Source of the DNA: a bacterium
GTDB taxonomy: Bacteria > Bacteroidota > Ignavibacteria > Ignavibacteriales > Ignavibacteriaceae
Length of the DNA stretch: 64,000 bases
Assembly (NCBI GenBank): GCA_016716565.1
Contig: JADJWC010000003.1
Coordinates: 1 to 64,000 of the forward strand
Reading direction: 5' to 3'
Position numbers and translations under genes: made by a program. Positions 34,965 to 42,744 of this stretch are shown here, in pieces; positions within the stretch are counted from its first letter, which is position 1; every line of letters begins with the position of its first letter. The notes beneath the pieces are model-generated. The model saw nothing but the letters and a program-made list of their open reading frames with translations. It searched no databases and was not told where the DNA came from.

Positions 34965-35966
34965 TTATTTTCCAAGCGTAGCAACCATAACAGCTTTTAT
35001 TGTATGAAGTCTGTTTTCAGCCTGATCGAATACAATTGAATGTTTCGATTCAAAAACTTCTTCAGTTACTTCCATTCCATCCAGACCATATTTTTTATAA
35101 ATCTCCTCTCCAACTTTGGTATCACGATTGTGAAACGCGGGCAGACAATGAAGAAATTTAACTTTTGGATTACCGGTTAGTTTTATGACATCCATATTTA
35201 CCTGGTATGGTTTCATCAATTTAATTCTCTCATCCCATTTTTCTGCAGGTTCGCCGAGAGAAAGCCAAACATCTGTATAAAGAAAATCAACACCGGAAAC
35301 ACCTTCTTTAACTTTTTCAGTAAGTGTTATTTTAGCTCCTGTAACTTGAGCAATTTCCTTACATTTTTTTACAAGACCCTCTTCAGGCCAATTTTCTTTT
35401 GGGGCACAAAGTCTAACGTCCATTCCCATCTTTGCTCCACCTACCAGTAATGAATTGCCCATATTATTTCGTGCATCACCAAGATAGCAATAAGACATTT
35501 TATTCAGCTTTTTCTTTGAATGTTCCTCCATTGTTAAAAGATCAGCAAGTACCTGTGTAGGGTGAAATTCATCTGTCAAACCATTCCAGACAGGTACTCC
35601 TGCGAATTCAGCCAGCTCTTCAACAATTGATTGTCCGAAACCTCGGTACTCGATGCCATGGTACATTCTACCCAAAACACGAGCTGTGTCCTTCATTGTT
35701 TCCTTATGTCCTATCTGAGATCCGGTTGGACCGATGTAAGTTACATTTGCACCCTGATCGAATGCCGCAACTTCAAACGCACATCTTGTTCTGGTTGAAG
35801 TTTTCTCGAAGATGAGAGCAATATTTTTCCCTTTAAGTTTTTTCTTTTCAGTGCCTTTTTTCTTTTCTTCTTTTAATTTAATTGACAAGTCCAGTAAGAA
35901 ACGAATTTCTTTAGGTGAGAAATCAAGTAGTTTTAAAAAATTTCTCTGTTGTAATTTTACGGCCAT
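34965..35966 (-). CDS. argF: ornithine carbamoyltransferase
   Basis: 333 residues, cytosolic. It forms citrulline from ornithine and carbamoyl phosphate in arginine synthesis. The carbamoyl-phosphate motif 'FEKTSTRTRCAFE', the 'FHPTQVLADLLTM' histidine block, 'LGDARNNMGNS' and the ornithine motif 'FLHCLPAFHNRD' are all intact. The early Lys-rich insert ('KKKGTEKKKLKG') is slightly unusual. The anabolic role is assumed; no arc genes are nearby. It is alone on the minus strand. Confidence 0.96.
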   Translation of the reverse strand: MAVKLQQRNFLKLLDFSPKEIRFLLDLSIKLKEEKKKGTEKKKLKGKNIALIFEKTSTRTRCAFEVAAFDQGANVTYIGPTGSQIGHKETMKDTARVLGRMYHGIEYRGFGQSIVEELAEFAGVPVWNGLTDEFHPTQVLADLLTMEEHSKKKLNKMSYCYLGDARNNMGNSLLVGGAKMGMDVRLCAPKENWPEEGLVKKCKEIAQVTGAKITLTEKVKEGVSGVDFLYTDVWLSLGEPAEKWDERIKLMKPYQVNMDVIKLTGNPKVKFLHCLPAFHNRDTKVGEEIYKKYGLDGMEVTEEVFESKHSIVFDQAENRLHTIKAVMVATLGK

Positions 35967-36146
35967 ATCATCTCCAGGTTTTTAAATAAAAAATATGTAC
36001 TTCAATTAACCAAAATTAATCTTTTAACCCTGAAAACTGAAAAGCAGACTTTAATGACTTTTTGAACTACAATAGTGAATATTGTTTCTTGTTCAGGATA
36101 GTATAATTTTCACATTAGAAATTTAACACTTTATCAAGGAGAGAAA

Positions 36147-36743
36147 ATGAAAACTAAAATCTGTTCGTTTATTTTTGCGGCTATTTATTTATCGACAGTA
36201 TTTGCAGTCGATAATTCTTACAAGGAAAATACTGTGAACCAGAGCAAACCTGATCAACCGCCGGCATCCGAAAGCAGATGGTACTATGGAGGTAATATTG
36301 GCTTCAACTTTTGGAATGACTATTTCTATATTGGAGTTTATCCTCTTGTTGGATATAAGATAACTCCTAAATTATCACTTGGTGCAAAGGTTGGTTATGC
36401 ATATATAAGTGATGATAGATATGAACCATTCCCGGCTCTTAAGACAAGCAACTATGGTGGCAGTGTATTTTCAAGATATCGAATTATTCCGCAACTGTAC
36501 GCTCATGCCGAGTTTGCTTACTGGAGTTATGAAAACATTAGTTCGTTCAATGTACTAAACAACACTTATGAAACCGAACGCTATTGGGTTCCTTATTTAT
36601 TACTTGGCGGTGGATTTAGTCAGAATGTAGGTCCCAATGTTTGGGTTTTCGCAGAAGTTTTATTTGATGTTATAAATGATGAAAACTCACCATATGAATC
36701 AGGTGATCCTTTTGTAAGTTTTGGTGCAGGTGTAGGTTTTTAA
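36147..36743 (+). CDS. small outer-membrane beta-barrel protein (paralogue of 2350-2946)
   Basis: 198 residues, same length as the protein at 2350. Signal peptide about 1-20, then a short polar linker and a barrel ending 'VSFGAGVGF'. The two proteins share blocks 'RWYYGGNIGFNFWNDYFYI', 'GYAYISDDRYEPF' and 'VLFDV..DENSPYE', about half or more identical by eye. AAGGAGAG precedes the ATG. Function is unknown. Confidence 0.7.
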   Translation: MKTKICSFIFAAIYLSTVFAVDNSYKENTVNQSKPDQPPASESRWYYGGNIGFNFWNDYFYIGVYPLVGYKITPKLSLGAKVGYAYISDDRYEPFPALKTSNYGGSVFSRYRIIPQLYAHAEFAYWSYENISSFNVLNNTYETERYWVPYLLLGGGFSQNVGPNVWVFAEVLFDVINDENSPYESGDPFVSFGAGVGF

Positions 36744-36759
36744 ATCTTTAATAAATCTG

Positions 36760-36834
36760 TCGGGGTGGGGGGATTCGAACCCCCGACCTCTTCGTCCCGA
36801 ACGAAGCGCGCTAGCCAGGCTGCGCTACACCCCG
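36760..36834 (-). tRNA. tRNA-Pro (anticodon CGG)
   Basis: The minus strand folds as a tRNA: 7-bp acceptor CGGGGTG/CACCCCG, D arm with 'AGCGCAGCCTGGCTAGCGC', anticodon stem CTTCG/CGAAG around loop TTCGGGA giving anticodon CGG, and T arm with 'GGGGGTTCGAATCCCCC'. The discriminator base is A and CCA is not encoded. It reads codon CCG. Confidence 0.95.
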
Positions 36835-37080
36835 AAAGAGATTTTACAATTCAGCAAATTTTACCCTGATAAAATAAGTTTTTCTTAATAAATACGCTAA
36901 ACTCAATTGTTTTTCTTGGAAAGGTTTTTGTGATGCTAACTGTTTAATAGCAAAGAAGTTATAGGTTACAATTATTGTTTTTGTTTAATTTTTATAATAT
37001 TTTAGCAGTTGTCAAAAGTAATAATGACATATTTATATGAATAATAAAAACATCTATCACAATTATAAGAGGGTATCATT

Positions 37081-38271
37081 ATGAAAAAATTATACACCAT
37101 TTTAACACTTTCTGCTGTTTTACTTCTTATGAGTAATTCAGTTGCTCAGGATAGATCCGTTGCTACAGATGCATGGGCATTCGGATTTGGATTTACCTAT
37201 CCTATGTATGTTGGAATAAATGGTGCATCACTCAATACCAGTGAATTTTATGGAGGTCATATCCTTATTCAAAGAAACTGGTCAGAGCATGTTGCATCCA
37301 GAATAAAAGCTTCATACAACCATGTTGCAGCTCAATACTATGAGAATTATGCAGCAAACAATGGTGAATATGTAACTAATAACATGATCACTGGAGATCT
37401 TGATCTCCTATACTATTTTAATCCCTGCGAACCCTGGACATTATTCCTTGTAACAGGTATTGGAGTTAATTATAACAAACCTGAAAATGCACAATGGGCT
37501 GATGGTGAAGGTGGATTCGTTGTAAGTGAATTGGATGAAGAATCCAATACAGGTGCACAATTCAATCTTGGTGCTGGTATAGAGATTAAAATAGGCGAAG
37601 ATTGGAGAATACGCGGTGAAGGTACATATCATACCATGGGTAACAGTAAAATAGACGGCAGAGATACCAGAGATGGTAGTTCAGATGGTTTCTTTGGCGG
37701 CAGCTTCTTTGGTGGAAATTCCAATGATAGCTGGATTCACGCTGATCTTGGTCTTCTCTATTATTTCAGCAAAGGCGAACCTTCAAAATACTGTCAGCTT
37801 TATACAGGCTTAGGTGAAGTTGATTATAACAAAATTGAAGATATAGTTAGAAGATATCAGACAACTCCAACAGAAGTTGATTATGATAGAATATGCGAAA
37901 TCATTAAGAAATGTATGGGCCCGGCTAAAATGGAAGATAAATGGGTGCTTGTTGGTGTAAACTTTGATTTCAACAAAGCTACTTTGAGACCTGAATCTTA
38001 TGCAATTCTTGATAATGCTGCGGCAATTCTTCTTTCTCATCCTGATGTTAGTGTTGAAATTCAGGGTCATACAGATCAAATTGGTTCCGATAAATACAAC
38101 GACGAGCTTTCAATGAAGAGAGCTGAAGCAGTTAAGAAATATCTTGTTGCTAAAGGTGTTGATGCTGGCAGGTTAACAACTTCCGGTAAAGGAAAGAGCC
38201 AGCTGTTATTCAAAGAATCGGATACTGAAAGCAGATTCTACAACAGAAGAGTTGAATTCCACGTTAAGTAA
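37081..38271 (+). CDS. OmpA-family outer-membrane protein
   Basis: 396 residues. A signal peptide (about 1-22, 'NSVAQ') precedes an N-terminal barrel (about 25-240) and a spacer with 'PTEVDYDRICEIIKKCMG'. The C-terminal OmpA peptidoglycan-binding domain (about 300-396) has 'NFDFNKATLRPES', 'VSVEIQGHTDQIGSDKYNDELS' and 'FYNRRVEFHV'. It anchors the outer membrane to the cell wall. A strong intrinsic terminator follows. The 245-base upstream stretch has no gene apart from the neighbouring tRNA. Confidence 0.92.
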   Translation: MKKLYTILTLSAVLLLMSNSVAQDRSVATDAWAFGFGFTYPMYVGINGASLNTSEFYGGHILIQRNWSEHVASRIKASYNHVAAQYYENYAANNGEYVTNNMITGDLDLLYYFNPCEPWTLFLVTGIGVNYNKPENAQWADGEGGFVVSELDEESNTGAQFNLGAGIEIKIGEDWRIRGEGTYHTMGNSKIDGRDTRDGSSDGFFGGSFFGGNSNDSWIHADLGLLYYFSKGEPSKYCQLYTGLGEVDYNKIEDIVRRYQTTPTEVDYDRICEIIKKCMGPAKMEDKWVLVGVNFDFNKATLRPESYAILDNAAAILLSHPDVSVEIQGHTDQIGSDKYNDELSMKRAEAVKKYLVAKGVDAGRLTTSGKGKSQLLFKESDTESRFYNRRVEFHVK

Positions 38272-38297
38272 TCCGTGTAAAAAATAGCTGAAATTTT

Positions 38298-38329
38298 GAA
38301 AAAGGGATCTGAAATATGATCCCTTTTTC
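38298..38329 (+). terminator. intrinsic terminator of ompA-like gene
   Basis: A perfect 12-bp stem (38298-38309 with 38318-38329), an 8-base loop and a T5 run inside the descending arm. Confidence 0.85.
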
Positions 38330-38411
38330 ATTTTAAATGCTTATTGGTGTTAAGTAGCTTTTTATGCTTTGATTTTTTTTGTAATTTTGTTTCGTTAAAA
38401 TTATTTACTAA

Positions 38412-38442
38412 CCTTTAATTCTATCCGGAGAGATGGAGAAGG
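38412..38442 (+). promoter_or_regulatory. PyrR-binding anti-antiterminator loop
   Basis: TCTATC (38420-38425) pairs with GATGGA (38432-38437, one G-T) around the hexaloop CGGAGA, matching the CNGNGA loop of PyrR binding sites. CCTT/AAGG (38412-38415, 38439-38442) form the lower stem across a purine-side bulge, as in Bacillus pyr leaders. It lies in the leader of pyrR. UMP-bound PyrR should stabilise it and permit termination at 38467. Confidence 0.8.
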
Positions 38443-38466
38443 AAATGAAGAAAAAAAATATTGGTG

Positions 38467-38498
38467 CCTCCAGGAGAAATTTCTCAGGAGGTTTTTTT
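38467..38498 (+). terminator. pyr operon attenuator hairpin with embedded ribosome-binding site
   Basis: CCTCC (38467-38471) pairs with GGAGG (38487-38491), an inner GAGAAATTTCTC palindrome continues the stem, and seven T follow. The descending arm AGGAGG is also the ribosome-binding site of pyrR (9 bases before ATG 38501). The hairpin could therefore control both transcription and translation. A clear antiterminator was not identified; GGAG segments in the PyrR loop could pair with CTCC. Confidence 0.75.
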
Positions 38499-38500
38499 GT

Positions 38501-39052
38501 ATGAAAATTAAAACTAAAGTCGCAGACGCTGAGGGTCTTGATCGAATACTCACCAGAATAACTCACGAAATTTTAGAAAAGAATAAAGGCTCTAGGGATC
38601 TTGTCCTGATGGGAATGCGCACTCGTGGCGAATTTCTCGCTCGGCGTATTCACGAGAAATTAAAAATTATCGACGGAGCTGATTTACCTTTGGGTGTTCT
38701 TGATGTAACGCTTTACAGGGACGATTTCCGGATGAGAATAAAACAACCTGAAGTTTCAGTTTCTGATATTACTTTCGATATAAATGAAAAGCATATAATT
38801 CTTGTTGACGATGTACTGTACACCGGCAGAACTGTTCGATCAGCGATGAATGCGATAATGGATCTTGGTCGTCCTGCTTCAATCCAGCTTTGTATTCTTG
38901 TTGACAGAGGACATCGTGAACTTCCAATCAGAGCAGATTATGTTGGTAAGAATATCCCGACATCTCAAAACGAAGAAATAAAAGTTCGCTTGACAGAAGT
39001 TGACGAGGAAGATGCCATCTACCTGATTGAGGTAGATAGGAAGGAAGATTGA
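38501..39052 (+). CDS. pyrR: PyrR pyrimidine operon attenuator / uracil phosphoribosyltransferase
   Basis: 183 residues. It binds pyr mRNA in response to UMP and often has uracil phosphoribosyltransferase activity. The PRPP loop 'IILVDDVLYTGRTVRSAM' and family blocks 'GMRTRGEFLARRI', 'DVTLYRDDF' and 'VDRGHRELPIRADYVGKNIPTS' are complete. First gene of pyrR-pyrB-pyrC. Its own leader carries a PyrR-type binding loop, giving autoregulation. Confidence 0.96.
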   Translation: MKIKTKVADAEGLDRILTRITHEILEKNKGSRDLVLMGMRTRGEFLARRIHEKLKIIDGADLPLGVLDVTLYRDDFRMRIKQPEVSVSDITFDINEKHIILVDDVLYTGRTVRSAMNAIMDLGRPASIQLCILVDRGHRELPIRADYVGKNIPTSQNEEIKVRLTEVDEEDAIYLIEVDRKED

Positions 39053-39054
39053 AT

Positions 39055-39975
39055 ATGCCGTTAGCAAGCAGACATTTACTCGGATTACAAGGAGTTCCAA
39101 AGGAAGACATACAAACAATTCTTGATACGGCACACACTTTCAGGGAAATATTAGAGAGACCGATAAAAAAAGTTCCAACGTTACAGGGTAAAACAGTCGT
39201 TAATTTATTTTATGAGAGTTCAACGCGAACAAGAATTTCTTTTGAGCTTGCTGAAAAAAGATTATCGGCAGATGCAATAAACTTTTCGGTTTCAGGAAGC
39301 AGTGTTAGTAAAGGTGAAACTTTTAAAGATACGATCAAGAATATTGAAGCAATGAAAGTTGATATGGTTGTCGTTCGGCACGCTGCTGCTGGCACTCCAC
39401 TTTATCTTACAAGGATCTCAAGTTCAAATATTATTAATGCCGGTGATGGAACACACGAACACCCAACACAGGCACTTCTTGATATGTATTCAATAAGACA
39501 AAAGCTTGGTCGTTTGGAGGGCCTGAAGGTTTGCATTGTTGGTGATATTTCTCATAGCCGCGTTGCGCTGTCAAATATATATGGTTTAAAAACCATGGGT
39601 GCAAAAGTTTCAGTATGCGGACCATCTACTATGATTCCAAGAAACATTGAAGACCTTGGTGTTGAAGTCATTTATAATATTGATGAAGCGATTCAGGAAA
39701 ATGATGTACTCAATGTACTCAGAATTCAACTAGAGAGGAAAGCGAGAGAATATTTCCCGTCTATAAGAGAATACTCAAAATATTTTGGAATTACTCAGGA
39801 AAGATTGGATAAAAATGGAAAAGATATTTTGATTCTGCATCCCGGTCCGATTAACAGAGGCGTTGAACTCTCCTCCGAAGTTGCAGATGGTTCAAACCAG
39901 ATAATTCTTTATCAGGTGACAAACGGTGTTGCCATTAGAATGGCAGTTTTGTATTTACTTGGAACTCTAAACTAA
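39055..39975 (+). CDS. pyrB: aspartate carbamoyltransferase catalytic chain
   Basis: 306 residues from ATG 39055, chosen over the TTG at 39049 that overlaps the pyrR stop because AGGAAGGA is well spaced from the ATG. It joins aspartate and carbamoyl phosphate, the first committed pyrimidine step. 'FYESSTRTRISFELAEKRL', 'HEHPTQALLDMYSI', 'GDISHSRVALSN' and 'LHPGPINRGVELSSEVADG' are the expected motifs. No pyrI regulatory chain is adjacent, consistent with the PyrR-regulated class. Confidence 0.96.
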   Translation: MPLASRHLLGLQGVPKEDIQTILDTAHTFREILERPIKKVPTLQGKTVVNLFYESSTRTRISFELAEKRLSADAINFSVSGSSVSKGETFKDTIKNIEAMKVDMVVVRHAAAGTPLYLTRISSSNIINAGDGTHEHPTQALLDMYSIRQKLGRLEGLKVCIVGDISHSRVALSNIYGLKTMGAKVSVCGPSTMIPRNIEDLGVEVIYNIDEAIQENDVLNVLRIQLERKAREYFPSIREYSKYFGITQERLDKNGKDILILHPGPINRGVELSSEVADGSNQIILYQVTNGVAIRMAVLYLLGTLN

Positions 39976-39985
39976 TAGATTATTT

Positions 39986-41278
39986 ATGAAAACAGTTTTA
40001 ACAAATGTTGATGTAATTCATCCCGAAGAAAATTTAAATCTAAAAAATGTATCTGTGCTTCTCGATGCGGGTGTGATTTTAAAAATTGGTGAACTTACTA
40101 AAGATGAAATAGAAGGCGCTAAGAAATTTGATTTTTCCGGAAAAATTCTTGTCCCGGGATTTTTTGATATGCATGTTCATTTAAGAGAACCTGGAAGAGA
40201 GGATGAAGAGACTGTCCAAACAGGATGCAACAGCGCAGCTGCAGGTGGTTTTACCGGTGTTGCCTGTATGCCGAATACTGAACCGGCAATTGATACTGCA
40301 GAAGTTGTAAAGTTCATTAAGGAAAAAGCTGCTGAGCATCTGGTCGAAGTTTATCCTGTTGCAGCAGCTAGTCTTGGTCGTAAAGGTGAAATAATTTCTC
40401 CGATGGCAGAATTAATCGAGGCCGGTGCAGTAGCTTTTTCAGATGATGGTGTTGCAATTAAAACTTCTTCCGTTCTAAGGAGAGCCTTTGAATATGCAAA
40501 TATGTATAATGCACCAATCATTGAACATTGTGAAGATGAATCGCTCGCCGATGGTGCGATGAACGAAGGAATTAATTCTACTTTGCTTGGATTGCCGGCC
40601 ATTCCTTCTGTTGCTGAAGATATTATCGTCAGTCGAGATATTTTAATGGCTGAGTATACAGGTGGAAGAATTCACATTGCTCATATCAGCACAAAAAATT
40701 CCGTGAATCTTGTTCGTGAAGCAAAGAAAAAAGGAATTAAAGTTACTGCTGAAGTCACACCACATCACTTTACACTCACTGACGATGCATTAAAAACTTA
40801 CGATACAAATTTTAAGATGAATCCACCTCTTCGTTTAAAAGAGGATATTGATGCAATCATTAAAGGACTTAAGGATGGAACTATAGATTGTATAGCTTCA
40901 GATCATGCACCTCACTCACTTGAGGAAAAAGAATCTGAGTTTCAGTATGCCCCAAATGGTATTGTTGGATTTGAAACTTCACTCGGTTTATCATTCTCAG
41001 AATTATTTCACAAAAATAAACTGAGTTTGGATGAGCTGATAAAAAAGTTGTCTATCAATCCTCGAAAGATTTTAAATCTGCCTGTTCCAAAATTTCAAAT
41101 CGGTGAAATAGCAAACTTCACTATTATTGATCCGAATCTTGTGTGGACAGTGGATATAACCAAATTCAAAAGTAAGTCTAAAAATTCTCCGTTCGATAAA
41201 AGATTACTAACCGGAAAATCTGTTGCAGTAATTAATCAAAGAAAAATGTTCTTTGATAATCAATTCATCAATCTTTAA
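39986..41278 (+). CDS. pyrC: dihydroorotase
   Basis: 430 residues. It closes carbamoyl-aspartate to dihydroorotate. 'DMHVHLREPGRE' (metal His-x-His), 'GGFTGVACMPNTEPAID', 'IEHCEDE', 'HIAHISTKNSV', 'EVTPHHFTLTD' and 'IASDHAPHSLEEKE' cover all metal and substrate residues of a type I (long) dihydroorotase. It starts 10 bases after pyrB. No carbamoyl-phosphate synthase or pyrD follows; the operon is short. Confidence 0.96.
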   Translation: MKTVLTNVDVIHPEENLNLKNVSVLLDAGVILKIGELTKDEIEGAKKFDFSGKILVPGFFDMHVHLREPGREDEETVQTGCNSAAAGGFTGVACMPNTEPAIDTAEVVKFIKEKAAEHLVEVYPVAAASLGRKGEIISPMAELIEAGAVAFSDDGVAIKTSSVLRRAFEYANMYNAPIIEHCEDESLADGAMNEGINSTLLGLPAIPSVAEDIIVSRDILMAEYTGGRIHIAHISTKNSVNLVREAKKKGIKVTAEVTPHHFTLTDDALKTYDTNFKMNPPLRLKEDIDAIIKGLKDGTIDCIASDHAPHSLEEKESEFQYAPNGIVGFETSLGLSFSELFHKNKLSLDELIKKLSINPRKILNLPVPKFQIGEIANFTIIDPNLVWTVDITKFKSKSKNSPFDKRLLTGKSVAVINQRKMFFDNQFINL

Positions 41279-41420
41279 ACTGCATAGTATTTCCTAAACA
41301 TCTGTCCACGATTATATACAAGAAAAGCTTGATTTTAGCTTAATTATTTACAATTTAAGCATTTTTTCATTGGCATTTCGATTGGATTCTATTAAAAGGA
41401 AAACAATAAGAGGTGACAAA

Positions 41421-42224
41421 ATGAAAAATCAAATAAAACTTTTCGCAGCAATTTTTCTACTGGTTTACATAACTGGTTGTGATGTAAATGAACCGGAATA
41501 TATCGTGGACAACGTTCCCCCAACACCACCGACCGGAATCAATGTCTTTGTTGGTGATAACAGAGTAGACCTTACATGGTTTGATAATAGGGAACCTGAT
41601 TTATCTGGTTATAATGTATACTACAGCGATTCATATAATGGTAAATACTACATTATTGGCTCCTCCGCATACAATTTCTTTATTGATGATGAAGCTGTAA
41701 ACGGCGTTAAATATTATTATGCAGTTACGGCTTATGACTACAATGGAAATGAAAGTGATTTAAGTAAAGATGTTATTTATGCAACTGCAAGACCTGAAGG
41801 ATTTAACCAGTCGATATTTGATTTCCGCAGATTCCCAAATAATTCAGGATATTCATTTGCTCTCGAGTCAGTCGTAGCATATGATAGCCAGGATGCAGAT
41901 TTCTTCTTTGAAAACTATCAGGGCACATTTTATCTTGATGTTTGGGACGATACTGATATTCAGGATATGGGACCGACGAACGATATTTATGATATTCCTT
42001 TTGCGCCGACTTCCGGATGGTCAACTACAAAAGATGCAATTGCCATAGTAGGACATACTTACGTAATCTGGACCTGGAAAAATCACTTTGCAAAGATTCG
42101 AGTCTCGAATATTACAAATGACAGGGTTGTATTTGACTGGGCTTACCAATTAGCTGAAGGTGAAAGGCAGTTAAAGCCTGCATTTGGTCAGAGAAAGCCA
42201 CTTGAAACGAGAAGAACGAGGTAA
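41421..42224 (+). CDS. fibronectin type III domain lipoprotein
   Basis: 267 residues from ATG 41421, preferred to the in-frame upstream start because AGGTGA sits just before it and the signal begins there. The N-terminus (KNQIKLFAAIFLLVYITGC) ends in a lipobox Cys. One FnIII domain follows (about residues 30-125: 'PPTPPTGINVFVGDNRVDLTW', 'YNVYYSDS', 'YYYAVTAYDYNGNES'), then a beta-rich C-terminal domain of unknown type. It is probably anchored in a membrane facing the periplasm or surface. A strong terminator follows at 42227. Confidence 0.75.
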   Translation: MKNQIKLFAAIFLLVYITGCDVNEPEYIVDNVPPTPPTGINVFVGDNRVDLTWFDNREPDLSGYNVYYSDSYNGKYYIIGSSAYNFFIDDEAVNGVKYYYAVTAYDYNGNESDLSKDVIYATARPEGFNQSIFDFRRFPNNSGYSFALESVVAYDSQDADFFFENYQGTFYLDVWDDTDIQDMGPTNDIYDIPFAPTSGWSTTKDAIAIVGHTYVIWTWKNHFAKIRVSNITNDRVVFDWAYQLAEGERQLKPAFGQRKPLETRRTR

Positions 42225-42226
42225 TT

Positions 42227-42253
42227 GATGGGGCGTTTGCCCCATCTTCTTTT
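42227..42253 (+). terminator. intrinsic terminator
   Basis: An 8-bp stem GATGGGGC/GCCCCATC (42227-42234, 42239-42246) with loop GTTT is followed by TTCTTTT. Confidence 0.85.
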
Positions 42254-42291
42254 ATAGATTTATGAACATGAATTAATTAAATTTCGGGCAA

Positions 42292-42744
42292 ATGAAGACT
42301 TTATTTTTTAATATGGTGATGGCAATTTTGTTGCTGGGAACCAACCAATTGATTGCACAGGAAGAAAATTTTAAGCAAAACCTTTCTAACGGCAACAAAG
42401 TTAAAATTCAATCAATCATATTTAGAGATATAGAATCCGGAATTACTAATAATGACGTTAAAAAATTTTCACAATATTTTTCTCCTCAGCCGTATATCAG
42501 TTTAATCAATGGAGTTAACGGCTATTATTCATCCAATCAGGCATTTTATATTCTGGAAAAATTTTTCAACGAATACCGCGTGGTGACTTTCGAACTGGAG
42601 GAAGGCAAAACAGAAGGCACAGTTTCGTACGGCAAGGGTGATTACCAGTATGAAAAAAAAGGTCGACGTGAGTCAGCGCATTTGTATATTACTCTTACTA
42701 AATCCGGTAGCAAGTGGTACATAACGCAACTTTCAATTAACTGA
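42292..42744 (+). CDS. DUF4783-type exported protein
   Basis: 150 residues. Signal peptide about 1-22 ('NQLIAQ'), then a small cystatin/NTF2-like fold: 'IESGITNNDVKKFSQYFSP', 'YYSSNQAFYILEKFF', 'HLYITLTKSGSKWYITQLSI'. This pattern fits the DUF4783 family common in Bacteroidetes. Function is unknown. The stop overlaps the kinase start by 1 base (TGATG), suggesting a sensory partner. Confidence 0.75.
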   Translation: MKTLFFNMVMAILLLGTNQLIAQEENFKQNLSNGNKVKIQSIIFRDIESGITNNDVKKFSQYFSPQPYISLINGVNGYYSSNQAFYILEKFFNEYRVVTFELEEGKTEGTVSYGKGDYQYEKKGRRESAHLYITLTKSGSKWYITQLSIN

